64,000 nucleotides of DNA from Prosthecochloris sp. (GCA_015482705.2 JADMLA020000039.1:1-64000); one strand, 5' to 3'. Counted from the first letter of the stretch, positions 1 through 9,312 are shown. Notes: a model not told the origin generated them from the sequence alone. Numbers and translations: made by a program.

Positions 1-1421
1 TTACCGGTTTTTATTCTTTTCAGACGTATGTCCGCTTCCGTGAGCACATGTGCTACGATGTGGATTTTTTCAGCTCCCAACGTAATCTCACAATTTTCAA
101 TAGTCAATCCATCGAGGGTTAGACTGATTGTTTTGCCAGCTTTTTCTCTGGAAACGGCATGGTGAACCAGTCCGGGAACCTTTTCGATTACAGAGCCCAG
201 GTTTATGTCGAGCCTCGATGTGATTGCTTCTTTTATATCGTTTTGCAGGATTTCTTTTCCTGCTTGTACGAGCATGTTTTTTGATTCGATGGAAAAGTCG
301 AAGTTGTTGATTTTCAGTTTTTGAGTCGGAACTTCAAAAACAGGTTGTCCGCTTATAAACAAACTGCTGCCGAGCACATTATCTGTTTCCACTTCGACCG
401 TCAAACCGTTTACCGAAGCATATGCCCGTATTTTTTTAATACGAGTGCTGACGCCTTGGGTCGAAAAGGATTTGTTCCTGAGAAAACCGTTCAATTGTTC
501 ATTCAAGGCGTCGAACGAGGTATAGGCATAGAGGTAAATGTCGGATTGTCTCGATCGTCTCTCTTTATCCAGAGTCTTGAATAATGGCAAGGGTAAAGGG
601 GAGTGGCTCTTTGTCGTATCGGTGATGATGAGTGGTTTGGCTTTCAGGCTGGTGAGACAGGTGATTTTCTTCATATCCAGTTCTATATCTCCCTGTATAT
701 CGTCACATATAAATTGCAACCAAACTACCGGTGGTCTTTTATTGATGAGGGTCGGTCTTTGCAGGTCTTTCCAGACATCCGATACCGTCGGTTGGAGAGA
801 GACTTCTTCGTTGATCTCTGCATCGAGCATTCGGGTCAGTTCGCTGCTTCTCTGCCGTATCTCCTTGTCGAGATGCTCTTTGATGTGTATTTTGAACGGT
901 CCTAACTGTAATACCGGTTCGCTCAGCCACTTATATTCTCTTATTTCAAATCGGGTGGAAAGGTTCCAGTTGCTGTCAAGACTAACCGGGGTTGCCAATG
1001 TAATGGATAGGTTTGTCGAAACCGGTTTGAACAGTTTGGATAATGTCTTTCCCAAACTACTCTCGACGACTGTGGCGTGAACGGAAAGTGGTAGAGTGCA
1101 GACCAGCTCTTTGCCGTTCGAAGAGACCGTAATCTTCTCCTTTTTGGTAAGCGTCAGATATATCTCTTCTTTTCCGGAGTTCAGAAAAAGATGTTTTTGA
1201 AGGAAGGTGCCTACAATCTTTTTATTGAGATAATCGGCGAGTTGTTCAACGCGATAGGTTATGGGTATGTTGATCGTCGAGACGGGAACGTCAACTGTAA
1301 TTTTCTCTTGAAGCGCTTCGGGTGGTTTCGGTTGATCTATTTCGACGGTTTCCAGGAGCGCCAACAGCAAGGAAATGATTATAATTGCAGAAATTCCGAT
1401 TATAATGAAAGCCTTTTTCAT
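1..1421 (-). CDS. DUF4403 family protein, 3' end cut by window edge
   Basis: I translated this frame by hand from the ATG at 1421 to the left edge and found 473 codons without a stop; the end lies outside the window. The product starts with a short hydrophobic helix (MKKAFIIIGISAIIIIS, then leucine-rich) that is a signal peptide or membrane anchor, so the rest is probably periplasmic. Length and the pattern of amphipathic beta-strand-like repeats fit DUF4403, a family of about 450-520 residues that I recall being grouped with tubular lipid-binding (TULIP/BPI-like) folds. The last residues visible (LTEADIRLKRIK) look like the usual family end, so only a few codons are probably missing. Molecular function is unknown; lipid handling in the envelope is inference. 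Confidence 0.72.
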   Translation of the reverse strand, partial: MKKAFIIIGISAIIIISLLLALLETVEIDQPKPPEALQEKITVDVPVSTINIPITYRVEQLADYLNKKIVGTFLQKHLFLNSGKEEIYLTLTKKEKITVSSNGKELVCTLPLSVHATVVESSLGKTLSKLFKPVSTNLSITLATPVSLDSNWNLSTRFEIREYKWLSEPVLQLGPFKIHIKEHLDKEIRQRSSELTRMLDAEINEEVSLQPTVSDVWKDLQRPTLINKRPPVVWLQFICDDIQGDIELDMKKITCLTSLKAKPLIITDTTKSHSPLPLPLFKTLDKERRSRQSDIYLYAYTSFDALNEQLNGFLRNKSFSTQGVSTRIKKIRAYASVNGLTVEVETDNVLGSSLFISGQPVFEVPTQKLKINNFDFSIESKNMLVQAGKEILQNDIKEAITSRLDINLGSVIEKVPGLVHHAVSREKAGKTISLTLDGLTIENCEITLGAEKIHIVAHVLTEADIRLKRIKTG

Positions 1422-1557
1422 TGCAGGATTGCTCGGATAGTCAGATGATGTTGATGCGCACTTTGGGCAAGAAAAATCAAATCTTAATCAAATTCTCTAG
1501 TATCGGTTCAGTGTTTATTATTATAATACTATAAACTTTCGTCAGAAACATTTTTTC

Positions 1558-1586
1558 TTGTTTTCCTAAAAGTAAAAGAGTATAAT
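1558..1586 (+). promoter_or_regulatory. Putative sigma-70 promoter of the RRM gene
   Basis: TTGTTT (1558-1563) and a consensus TATAAT (1581-1586) are separated by exactly 17 nt. Transcription would begin near 1592-1594, about 100 nt upstream of the RRM gene start. No other gene on this strand lies between the promoter and 1696. Confidence 0.5.
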
Positions 1587-1591
1587 TATGT

Positions 1592-1612
1592 TTCAGCCAA
1601 TGGTTGGCTGAA
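1592..1612 (+). promoter_or_regulatory. Perfect 9-bp hairpin at the predicted mRNA 5' end
   Basis: TTCAGCCAA (1592-1600), loop TGG, TTGGCTGAA (1604-1612) form a perfect 9-bp stem. It sits where the promoter just upstream would start transcription, so the RRM mRNA would carry a hairpin at its very 5' end, an arrangement known to protect transcripts from decay. A role in stability or cold control is inference. Confidence 0.5.
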
Positions 1613-1695
1613 CCGCTCTCAGGTGATTTGTGCTTTTGATTATTTGATGGCGTTTCTCTTTTGGTTTAAAGCACAACTTACCATGGGGTAAAAAC

Positions 1696-1965
1696 ATGAA
1701 TATCTATATTGGCAATCTCGAATATGGCGTAACCGAAAACGATCTGCGTGATGCTTTCGGCGAATTCGGTGAAGTTTCGAGCGCAAACATCATCACCGAT
1801 AAATTCACCGGTCGTTCCAAAGGTTTCGGTTTTGTCGAAATGCCGAACGATGGTGAAGCGAATGAAGCCATCGAAGCTCTCAATGACAGCGATCTCAACG
1901 GTCGTTCGATCAAGGTCAACCAGGCACGTCCACGTGAAGAACGTCCTTCGAGGCCGCGTTATTAA
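1696..1965 (+). CDS. RRM-type RNA-binding protein
   Basis: An 89-residue single RNA recognition motif protein of the type abundant in cyanobacteria and Chlorobi. RNP2 (IYIGNL, residues 3-8) and RNP1 (KGFGFVEM, about residues 42-49) are intact, including the aromatic residues that stack on RNA. A short basic tail (REERPSRPRY) follows the fold. These proteins bind single-stranded RNA in the cytoplasm and are often cold-induced; direct evidence here is only the motif set. The gene is monocistronic: it has its own promoter, a long 5' leader with a hairpin, and a strong terminator 40 nt after the stop. Confidence 0.92.
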   Translation: MNIYIGNLEYGVTENDLRDAFGEFGEVSSANIITDKFTGRSKGFGFVEMPNDGEANEAIEALNDSDLNGRSIKVNQARPREERPSRPRY

Positions 1966-2004
1966 GCTGGAAAAATATTCTCACTGAATATATTTTGCTT
2001 CTCG

Positions 2005-2040
2005 AGCCGTCGTACAATACGTACAGACGGCTTTTTTTAT
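2005..2040. terminator. Bidirectional intrinsic terminator
   Basis: AGCCGTC (2005-2011) pairs with GACGGCT (2026-2032), and the gap contains a further GTAC-rich complementary part. Seven T residues follow on the plus strand (2032-2038), serving the RRM gene. The RDD gene on the minus strand has its TAA at 2037-2039 inside the T-run, so it runs straight into the same hairpin. Confidence 0.8.
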
Positions 2041-2507
2041 TTGATTGTATTTTCGTCATATATGACGAAAGTTCCGGCCATACTATCATGGAGTCCCCGC
2101 TTCCTGCTTGTCCAGCCAACCATCATATACCCTATGCAAAAAAATACGGCAGAAATCATCGAGGCAAAATATCGACCGGTTGCACGTCCGAAAGAAATGC
2201 GTCGTCCGTTTTCATCCACCACTTTCAGGCCGACGATTTTTTTCCCGATGGTGGCCTGCCATACAGAAGACTGAAGAGAGGCGCAGTAAATCCAGTTAAA
2301 GATTACACTGTTCAGAAAAATACTGAATTCTTGCGCTGTCTGATCAATCTCGGTGGTTGCCGCTTGCGTGAGTTCACGTTGGAGAAAGGCAAAAAGCATA
2401 CTGGGGATAAGAAGCACTATATAGTCGATTATGCTCGCAGCGACACGAATCCAGAATCCACCGTACTTAACGGGTTCCCGGTATTGATGGATGGAGGGTG
2501 TACTCAT
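2037..2507 (-). CDS. RDD family membrane protein
   Basis: A 156-residue protein with three predicted membrane segments: about residues 20-42, 66-84 and 118-135. RDD hallmarks are visible: the R..A..ID motif in helix 1 (RVAASIIDY), the Q-T-GK-GLKV loop (WQATIGKKIVGLKVVD) and the R-GLHD-AGT-V ending (RKRGLHDSMAGTFVI). RDD proteins are poorly characterised inner-membrane proteins, some linked to ion or osmolyte stress. The gene stands alone, converges with the RRM gene and shares its terminator. Confidence 0.85.
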   Translation of the reverse strand: MSTPSIHQYREPVKYGGFWIRVAASIIDYIVLLIPSMLFAFLQRELTQAATTEIDQTAQEFSIFLNSVIFNWIYCASLQSSVWQATIGKKIVGLKVVDENGRRISFGRATGRYFASMISAVFFCIGYMMVGWTSRKRGLHDSMAGTFVIYDENTIK

Positions 2508-2781
2508 TAAACAGGTTGATTTTTATCTTTTGTTGATTGCGGGTTCGAAATAATCACTCCAGTTTCAGGCTTTTAATTTTTTGCGTAACCTAAATAAAAA
2601 AAACAAGATACGTCTTTTGCCTCTCATATCAACGCGATTATCGTTTTTTTATAAAAATTGAGAACATAATCCCTCGGTCAAATAATGCTTATGAATTAGT
2701 TGAGTGAGCATGAACTTTTCCACCCTGGAAAGGTATTGTATGTAGGTGTGTTGCGTAGTTATTGTAAAAGAAATTATCAGC
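2508..2781 (+). promoter_or_regulatory. Gene-free stretch with a possible promoter for the antiporter
   Basis: No coding frame is convincing here. TTGAGA (2658-2663) and AATAAT (2681-2686) are 17 nt apart and would serve the antiporter/stress-protein pair. A GTG codon at 2746 could start translation 12 codons upstream of the preferred ATG at 2782. Confidence 0.3.
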
Positions 2782-4536
2782 ATGCCCGATCTCAGTATTA
2801 TTCATACTATTCCGTTTTACGAGATTACCTCTTTGCTCGTGCTGGCTGCGGCAGTCGGTGCCTTGAGTCTTTTACTGCGCCAGCCGATGATTGTGAGTTT
2901 CATCGCTGTCGGTATACTTGCAGGTCCGTCCGCGCTCGATATAGTGCAGTCGAGAGAAAAAGTGCAGCTGTTGGCTGATCTCGGAATTACACTTCTTTTG
3001 TTTCTGGTTGGATTGAAGCTCGATCTCAAGCTGATACGTTCAATGGGTCTGGTATCATTGGCGACAGGCCTGGGACAGGTTCTTTTTACATCGGTCGCCG
3101 GTTTTTTTATCGGACGGTTGCTCGGACTTGATACCACAACGTCATTGTATGTTGCCGTAGCATTGACATTTTCAAGTACGATTATTATCGTCAAACTGCT
3201 TTCCGACAAGAAAGAGGTCGATTCACTGCACGGGAGGATTGCAATCGGGTTTCTAATCGTTCAGGATCTGGTCGTTGTGCTTGCGATGATCGTCCTTTCG
3301 GCTTTCGGGGTTGACTCCCAGCCGGGAATTGAAAGCAGCGCCCTGATGCGGACCGGAACGATCCTGATCTACGGCCTTGTCATGCTGTTGTTTGTTGCCG
3401 TTTTCATCCGTTTTGTCGCAACACCGGTTATCAGTCGAATGGTGCAGTCCCCGGAATTGCTTGTCACCTTCGCTATAGGATGGGCGGCTCTTCTGGCTTC
3501 GCTCGGCAGTTATTTCGGTTTCAGCAAGGAGCTCGGTGGGTTGCTTGCCGGCGTTTCACTGGCCTCGACCCCTTTCCGTGAAACCATCCTTTCACGCCTT
3601 TCAACGGTACGTGATTTTCTGCTCTTGTTCTTCTTTATCTCTTTGGGTATGCATATCGAACTTGCATTGCTCGGGAGCCAGATCTATCCGGCGATTCTTT
3701 TTTCATTGTTTGTGCTTATCGGTAATCCGCTGATTGTCATGATCATCATGGGATTTTTGGGTTATCGGAAACGTACGTCGTTCCTGGCCGGGCTCACCGT
3801 GGCACAGATCAGCGAGTTTTCCCTGATTTTCATTGCAATGGGGCTCAATCTGGGGCATGTTTCTTCAGATGCCCTCGGTTTGGTGACGCTGGTAGGTTTG
3901 ATCACCATAGCGCTCTCTGTTTATATGATAACCTATTCGCACATGCTCTACGCTTTCCTGGAACCTGTACTGGGAGTTTTCGAGAAGCGCGTTCATAAAG
4001 GTCAGGAAACGGCAGATCAGGAAATGCTTGAAGCCGGGAGCTATGACATTGTACTTTTCGGGTTGGGGCGGTACGGATCGGCGGTTGCACAGTATCTGAA
4101 AAAAGATGGTTACCGTATTCTCGCCATTGATTTCAATCCCGATGAAGTACGAAGATGGAAAAAGCTTGGATTCGATGCTGTGTACGGTGATGCATCCGAT
4201 CAGGAATTCATAGGATCATTGCCGCTGGGTGGTGTTCAGTGGGTTGTTTCATCGGTAGCACAGCATGACTTTCTCGGATTGACTCACGAGGATCCCCGTA
4301 TCGCACTGATCGACGCTCTCAAGCAGCAGCGTTTCAGTGGAAAAATCGCCGTTTCGACGCAAAAGGTCGATGAGCGTGAGATATTGATTGCAAAAGGAGC
4401 CGATGTGGTTTTTCTGCCATTTTACGATGCTGCGGAACGTGCGGCCAGGCGGCTGGCTGAGGCAATGCAATGTGAGATACCGAGAAGGAAGGATATTCAA
4501 GAACCTGACCAGGAGAAGAAGCATGCGAACATTTAA
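2782..4536 (+). CDS. CPA2 cation:proton antiporter with TrkA-N domain
   Basis: An inner-membrane monovalent cation/proton exchanger of the KefB/KefC type, 584 residues from the ATG at 2782; a GTG at 2746 in the same frame is the alternative start. About 12 hydrophobic segments fill residues 1-380 and form the Na/H exchanger domain. A cytosolic Rossmann RCK/TrkA-N domain follows at about residue 425 (GLGRYG, then an acidic strand end IDFNPDEV), which in relatives binds nucleotide and gates transport. The stop overlaps the next gene's start, so the antiporter and stress protein are co-translated. Potassium or sodium export in pH or redox stress is the likely role; the ion cannot be read from sequence. 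Confidence 0.88.
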   Translation: MPDLSIIHTIPFYEITSLLVLAAAVGALSLLLRQPMIVSFIAVGILAGPSALDIVQSREKVQLLADLGITLLLFLVGLKLDLKLIRSMGLVSLATGLGQVLFTSVAGFFIGRLLGLDTTTSLYVAVALTFSSTIIIVKLLSDKKEVDSLHGRIAIGFLIVQDLVVVLAMIVLSAFGVDSQPGIESSALMRTGTILIYGLVMLLFVAVFIRFVATPVISRMVQSPELLVTFAIGWAALLASLGSYFGFSKELGGLLAGVSLASTPFRETILSRLSTVRDFLLLFFFISLGMHIELALLGSQIYPAILFSLFVLIGNPLIVMIIMGFLGYRKRTSFLAGLTVAQISEFSLIFIAMGLNLGHVSSDALGLVTLVGLITIALSVYMITYSHMLYAFLEPVLGVFEKRVHKGQETADQEMLEAGSYDIVLFGLGRYGSAVAQYLKKDGYRILAIDFNPDEVRRWKKLGFDAVYGDASDQEFIGSLPLGGVQWVVSSVAQHDFLGLTHEDPRIALIDALKQQRFSGKIAVSTQKVDEREILIAKGADVVFLPFYDAAERAARRLAEAMQCEIPRRKDIQEPDQEKKHANI

Positions 4537-5467
4537 CTCGATATTGTATGTTACAAACGGGATTTTCGATGAAACAATAGGGTTGAAGCAGGCGTTGCAG
4601 CTTGCTATGTCAAACAACGGGACACTTGATATCCTGCTTGTCTATCCTGCTCTTCAGAAAGCACAGAAAGCATACTCCGAAACCTATTCGAAGTATCTCG
4701 AGGAGCAGCTTGACCTGGTTCTTGAAAAAACTGGTGAAGCGCTGAACCTCGATAACGATGAGGTGCCTGTTCGTATCATGTCAAATGAAGTTGTCATTCC
4801 GCCAGCAATAGAGGTGATTCGCCATGTTCTTCGTGAAGGTTATGATCTTGTAATCAAGGAAGCCGAAACGAGAGAGCATGAGAAAGGTTTTGGAGCGATG
4901 GACATGACGCTTCTTCGAAAGTGTCCATCTACCGTTTGGCTTGCAAGACCCGTACTTCATGAAAAAGAGCATTTCCGATTTGCGGTGGCTATTGAGGCTG
5001 AAAGCCGTGATCCTTCAGAAAAAGCGCTTTCCGTCAGACTCTTGGAGCTTTCACGATCCGTGGCTGATAAATTTAGCGGATCATTAAGTATTCTTTCCTG
5101 TTGGAACTATGAGTATGAACAGTTTCTTCGTTACAAGGCCTGGGCGAATATCTCTGAAGAAGAACATGAAAAGAATATCAAAGAGGCGGATTCCGATCAT
5201 TCGACGCTTTTGAATGGATTGATTGAAGAAGCCGGTATTGGCTCAAATCATGAAGTTTTCCGTATGAGAGGGTGGCCTGATACTCTTATTCCCGAGTTCG
5301 TTGAAAGAGAGCACGTCGATATTCTTGTTATGGGAACGGTTGCCAGGACGGGTATACTCGGGTTTCTTATCGGAAACACGGCTGAAAATATTGTAAACAC
5401 CATGAATTGTTCCTTGCTGGCATTGAAACCATCGGGCTTTGTTTCGCCGGTCAAAGCATTTCCCTGA
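4523..5467 (+). CDS. Tandem universal stress protein (two Usp domains)
   Basis: A 314-residue cytoplasmic protein with two UspA-like halves (about 1-150 and 155-305). The start is the ATG at 4523, which overlaps the antiporter's last codons by 14 nt and has AGGAGAAG just upstream; the frame is open further 5' but that part is a shadow of the antiporter. The second half keeps the nucleotide-binding signature G-x2-(A)-R-x-G with G-N-T further on (GTVARTGILGFLIGNTAEN); the first half lacks a clean version. Pairing of a CPA2 antiporter with a Usp protein suggests that the stress protein regulates transport. Confidence 0.87.
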   Translation: MRTFNSILYVTNGIFDETIGLKQALQLAMSNNGTLDILLVYPALQKAQKAYSETYSKYLEEQLDLVLEKTGEALNLDNDEVPVRIMSNEVVIPPAIEVIRHVLREGYDLVIKEAETREHEKGFGAMDMTLLRKCPSTVWLARPVLHEKEHFRFAVAIEAESRDPSEKALSVRLLELSRSVADKFSGSLSILSCWNYEYEQFLRYKAWANISEEEHEKNIKEADSDHSTLLNGLIEEAGIGSNHEVFRMRGWPDTLIPEFVEREHVDILVMGTVARTGILGFLIGNTAENIVNTMNCSLLALKPSGFVSPVKAFP

Positions 5468-5574
5468 TGCATCTTCATCGCTTGAAAGTATAGAAGGAAT
5501 GAATATATTTTCCATTTTAGCCAAAGATAAACGCCTTTTGCATGGACTGCAGAAATTGTGTTCCAATCGCGAAA

Positions 5575-6381
5575 ATGAAGAATAACTTTTTTAGGGAATT
5601 TGCCGTTTCACTTGCTTTTTTTGTATTGCTCACCGCTCCTTTTCTGGTGTGGGATATTGATATTGCACTGCAACAACTGCTCTACAGCGACGGAGAGTGG
5701 GTATTTCGAAAACATGCATTATGGGTGTTTTTGTACGATTACGGCCCGGCACCGGCCATGATCGTTTCAGTCATCGCTCTCTTGTTGTGGTTCATTAGCA
5801 CGTTCACCGGTTTTCAGAAACAGAACAGAAGGGTTTTTGCATTCATCGCCTTGCTCATGGTGCTTGGACCGGGGCTATTGGTCAACGCGGTGTTCAAGGA
5901 GTACTGGGGACGTCCGAGACCGAGGGAAATTGTCGAATTCGGGGGGCAACGCGCTTTTGTTCCTCCTCTCGTCAAGGGAGAGTTTGTCAGTTCACGGAAA
6001 TATGAAAAAATGCTTGAATCCAGTCAGGGGGCTGTCGAGTGGGATATTCTTCGCAATGTGTATCGGATAAAAGGTAAATACAACTCCTTTCCCAATGGAC
6101 ATGCATCAGTAGGATTTTTCATGATGTTTCCCTACTTCATTTACCGGCACAGGAAAAAAGTACTGGCAATGGTCTGGCTTGCGGGCGGAACCTGTTATGG
6201 CGTATTGATGGGGGTTGGCAGGATGGCGCAGGGGGGCCATTTTGCCAGCGATTTTCTCTGGTCTTGCGCTATGGTGTATCTTGTCGGGATTGTGCTCTAC
6301 TACGCTCTGCGCATGGACGAACAGGATTTCAACTTTAAGGAGTTCCTCGCAGGTTTTTTGCCCAAAAAAGCTTCTTCCTGA
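5575..6381 (+). CDS. PAP2 superfamily membrane phosphatase
   Basis: A 268-residue integral membrane protein with five to six helices and the three-part PAP2 active site: KEYWGRPRP (108-116), SFPNGHAS (171-178, a PSGH-like motif with catalytic His176) and GRMAQGGHFASD (R, second His, Asp). Such enzymes remove phosphate from lipid phosphates, undecaprenyl pyrophosphate or lipid A 1-phosphate on the periplasmic face; the substrate here is not determinable. An in-frame ATG at 5542 would add 11 residues, but neither start has a good Shine-Dalgarno sequence; MKNNFF at 5575 gives the more typical N-terminus. Confidence 0.88.
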   Translation: MKNNFFREFAVSLAFFVLLTAPFLVWDIDIALQQLLYSDGEWVFRKHALWVFLYDYGPAPAMIVSVIALLLWFISTFTGFQKQNRRVFAFIALLMVLGPGLLVNAVFKEYWGRPRPREIVEFGGQRAFVPPLVKGEFVSSRKYEKMLESSQGAVEWDILRNVYRIKGKYNSFPNGHASVGFFMMFPYFIYRHRKKVLAMVWLAGGTCYGVLMGVGRMAQGGHFASDFLWSCAMVYLVGIVLYYALRMDEQDFNFKEFLAGFLPKKASS

Positions 6382-6403
6382 CAGCAGCGATGCCAAGTCT
6401 GCT

Positions 6404-7258
6404 TCAGCCAAGCTCAAAAGACGTAACCCCGAAGATTCTGTTCAGCGGAAGCCTGGGAGCTTTGCCTTTATACATGCGGGCTGTTTCAAACACGGTCTCC
6501 ATCTTGTACTTTTCTGCCATTTCCAATGCCGCGTGATTTGTTTCAGGGAGATCGAGAAAAACAGGAGATCCTTCGGGTACTGCAGAGGTGAGGGCACAGA
6601 ACAGTTTTTCGGCAAGGTCAGGTTTGTCGGCAAAGAGAGGGCCGATCTTGTATCCGTAACGGCAGGAACGGACAACCCCGTATCCGGCAAGTTGGTCATG
6701 CTCCATTACCCCGAGTGCAGTACAGTTTTTCTGGTTTATCCAACATTGCAGAAACGCTTTTCGTTTATCGGGAAAGAAACTTCGATCATATGCATTGACA
6801 TCATCGAACGGGAGTTCGGAGAGCAACCTTATTCCTTCACGGTTTGATTTTGTTCTACCACTGTTTCCCTGAAATCGAATATTACGGTAAGCCAGGGTGA
6901 ATCCGGATTTTTTGTAATTATCCTGCTGTGCGACAACCCCGTCGAGTCCTATCGATCTGCCTTCAAGCCTTTTCAGGCCAGCGTTCCAGATGTGAAAACC
7001 AAGGCCCATACCGCGATACTCCTCTCGGACAATGAAAAAACCGAGAAAACCAAAAGAACGACCATACGTAATAGCTGAAATAGCGGCTACGGGTTCACCG
7101 TTAAGCTGTCCGAGAAGAAATCCGTCCGGGTCGGTACGAAAAAAACATTCCGCATCACCGATTCCGGGGTTCCAGCCTTCTTTGGCTGCCCAATCAATGG
7201 CTATATTGACCTCGTCACGGGTCATGGTTCTGACAGTGTAGTCCGGGGATGTTTTCAT
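6404..7258 (-). CDS. GNAT N-acetyltransferase, YitH-like two-domain
   Basis: A 284-residue protein. The N-terminal half is a GNAT fold with the acetyl-CoA-binding loop around FFIVREEYRGMGLGFHIWNAG (R-x2-G-x-G pattern, residues 76-96). The C-terminal half resembles the second acetyltransferase domain seen in YitH-type proteins (LAGYGVVRSCRYGYKIGPL). Substrate unknown. It converges with the PAP2 gene, ending 22 nt from it. Confidence 0.8.
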   Translation of the reverse strand: MKTSPDYTVRTMTRDEVNIAIDWAAKEGWNPGIGDAECFFRTDPDGFLLGQLNGEPVAAISAITYGRSFGFLGFFIVREEYRGMGLGFHIWNAGLKRLEGRSIGLDGVVAQQDNYKKSGFTLAYRNIRFQGNSGRTKSNREGIRLLSELPFDDVNAYDRSFFPDKRKAFLQCWINQKNCTALGVMEHDQLAGYGVVRSCRYGYKIGPLFADKPDLAEKLFCALTSAVPEGSPVFLDLPETNHAALEMAEKYKMETVFETARMYKGKAPRLPLNRIFGVTSFELG

Positions 7259-7397
7259 CTATGTTAGTTTGAGGAGAAGCACTTTTCTTCATTGAAGATG
7301 TGCGGGTGAAAAAAGTAATCTTAAAGGAAAATGTTTATAATCGTTATTTGACCATCTTTGCCTTGTGTGAGCAAGGTAACCAACTGTTTCTGTTTTC

Positions 7398-8084
7398 ATG
7401 AGTACGAAGAAAAAAAATGTAAAAAAGAGCGACGGGGATTACAAGATCGGCTGTTCCGAATGTGGTTATTTGAACTGTTATCGCCAGGAAAAGAGTTTTC
7501 CCGTTTTCTGCCCTGGAAAAGCTGTAGAGCCGAACGATCTTGCCAACGTTACCCTGGAGTATTGTGGAGACTCTGACGATGCAAGGACTGGAAAGGCCGC
7601 TGCTGAAGTGGAGAGACTCTATTATGGTAAGCTGACTCGCGTCGAGGAAGTTCTTGCCTTTGCCAAACGTCTCGATGCCCGTAAAATAGGGCTTGCAACG
7701 TGTATCGGATTGATCGAGGAGACTCGAATTTTTTCAAAGATAGTGAAAAAAAACGGTTTTGAACCCTATGCTGTACTTTGTAAAGTCGGTTCTGTCGACA
7801 AAAGCGGGATTGGGTTGGACGAGGAATTGAAAATCAGGCCGGATAGCTTCGAGGGGATATGTAATCCGATTCTGCAAGCGAGACTGCTTGATGAATGGGG
7901 AGCGGATCTCAATGTGGTTATCGGGCTCTGCGTCGGTCATGACGCGCTTTTTTGCAAACATTCACAGGCGCTCGTAACGACACTTGTTGTCAAGGACAGG
8001 GTTTTGGCGCACAATCCTGCGGCTGCTCTCTACACCAGCAATTCATATTACAAACGGGTTTTGGAGAAAGGGCATGAACTGTAG
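7398..8084 (+). CDS. DUF1847 family metal-binding protein
   Basis: A 228-residue protein matching DUF1847 throughout. N-terminal cysteines 19, 22, 27 and 38 (CSECGYLNC...FC) probably bind a metal or Fe-S cluster, and more Cys/His residues occur in the core (GLCVGHDALFCKHS). Family members occur in anaerobes, and no function is established. It is soluble, without signal peptide, and seems to be a single-gene unit upstream of bciA. Confidence 0.85.
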   Translation: MSTKKKNVKKSDGDYKIGCSECGYLNCYRQEKSFPVFCPGKAVEPNDLANVTLEYCGDSDDARTGKAAAEVERLYYGKLTRVEEVLAFAKRLDARKIGLATCIGLIEETRIFSKIVKKNGFEPYAVLCKVGSVDKSGIGLDEELKIRPDSFEGICNPILQARLLDEWGADLNVVIGLCVGHDALFCKHSQALVTTLVVKDRVLAHNPAAALYTSNSYYKRVLEKGHEL

Positions 8085-8221
8085 CGGTTCAAACGATGTG
8101 GATCACTGCAATCGTTTTTGATGGCATTGGCTGGTCAACTGAAATATTTACTATATTTCACACCCGTTCTTGAGACCATATATATGCAAAAGCTTTACTA
8201 ACGACAATCCTTCATCGAAAC

Positions 8222-9247
8222 GTGAATTCATCTTCTCGATCTTCCGGTACAAAACCCTCGAAACGAGTTTTTGTGGTTGGGGCAACAGGATATATTGGCA
8301 AGTTCGTAGTTCGTGAACTGGTTGCCAGAGGGTATCAAGTGGTAAGTTTTGCCCGTCAACGCTCAGGTGTTGGCGCTTCGACGACCGCTGAACGGACCAG
8401 GGAAGAGCTCGAAGGCTCCGAGGTGCGTTTCGGAGATGTGGCAGAACTTGGTTCACTCATGAAGAACGGCATACGCAAGGAACACTTCGATGTTGTCGTT
8501 TCCTGCCTGACATCTCGTACCGGAGGAGTGAAGGATTCCTGGAATATTGATTACCAGGCTACAAGAAATGCACTCGATGCCGGCCTTGCCGCAGGTGCGA
8601 AGCAGTTTCTGTTGCTTTCGGCAATCTGCGTTCAAAAGCCCCTTCTGGAGTTTCAGAGGGCAAAATTGAAGTTTGAAAAAGAACTGATCGAATCAGGGAT
8701 GACCTATTCGATCGTTCGTCCAACGGCTTTTTTCAAATCGATAGCAGGTCAGGTCGAATCAGTCAAAAACGGAAAGCCGTTTACTATGTTCGGAAACGGC
8801 GAGCTGACTTCCTGTAAACCAATCAGCGAGTCTGACCTTGCGCGTTTCATGGTGGACTGTCTGGAAGATCCTTCAAAGCAGAACAAAGTTTTACCGATCG
8901 GTGGACCGGGTGATGCGATTTCCGTCAAGGAGCAGGGAGAAATGCTTTTCGAGCTTCTTGGGAAAGAACCGAAATTCAAACGTGTGCCGATACAGATGTT
9001 CGATATCGTTATTCCTGTAATGAGTTTTCTCGCGAAGATTTTCCCGAAACTCGAAGACAAAGCGGAGTTTGCCCGTATCGGCAAATACTACTGTTCAGAG
9101 TCGATGTTGGTGCTGAACCCGGAAACAGGGGAGTACGACGCTGATGCCACTCCTTCGTACGGAACCGATAAGCTGAGGGATTTCTACAAGCGTGTATTGA
9201 AAGAAGGGCTTGTCGGACAGGAACTGGGTGACCACGCAATGTTCTGA
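8222..9247 (+). CDS. bciA: Divinyl chlorophyllide a 8-vinyl reductase, BciA type
   Basis: This NADPH-dependent enzyme reduces the C8 vinyl group of divinyl (proto)chlorophyllide during bacteriochlorophyll synthesis. The 341-residue product is an atypical short-chain dehydrogenase with the nucleotide-binding GATGYIG at residues 20-26 and a long C-terminal part (FGNGELTSCKPISESDLARF, IGGPGDAISVKEQGE) characteristic of BciA and its plant counterpart DVR. The start is a GTG at 8222 without a clear ribosome-binding site, so a few residues at the N-terminus are uncertain. A terminator directly follows, so it is probably transcribed alone. Confidence 0.9.
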   Translation: MNSSSRSSGTKPSKRVFVVGATGYIGKFVVRELVARGYQVVSFARQRSGVGASTTAERTREELEGSEVRFGDVAELGSLMKNGIRKEHFDVVVSCLTSRTGGVKDSWNIDYQATRNALDAGLAAGAKQFLLLSAICVQKPLLEFQRAKLKFEKELIESGMTYSIVRPTAFFKSIAGQVESVKNGKPFTMFGNGELTSCKPISESDLARFMVDCLEDPSKQNKVLPIGGPGDAISVKEQGEMLFELLGKEPKFKRVPIQMFDIVIPVMSFLAKIFPKLEDKAEFARIGKYYCSESMLVLNPETGEYDADATPSYGTDKLRDFYKRVLKEGLVGQELGDHAMF

Positions 9248-9273
9248 AAAGCCGTGTGACGACAGGCTTTTTT
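9247..9273 (+). terminator. Intrinsic terminator of bciA
   Basis: AAAAGCC (9247-9253) pairs with GGCTTTT (9265-9271), and a short T-run continues to 9273. It begins at the bciA stop codon. Confidence 0.7.
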
Positions 9274-9312
9274 ATCCTTTTCAATGACACCAATAGTAAC
9301 TATGCGGAGTAT

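Noticed and set aside
538..1448. Plus-strand frames of up to 180 codons
   Set aside because: They are antisense shadows of the DUF4403 gene, which reads without a stop for 473 codons.
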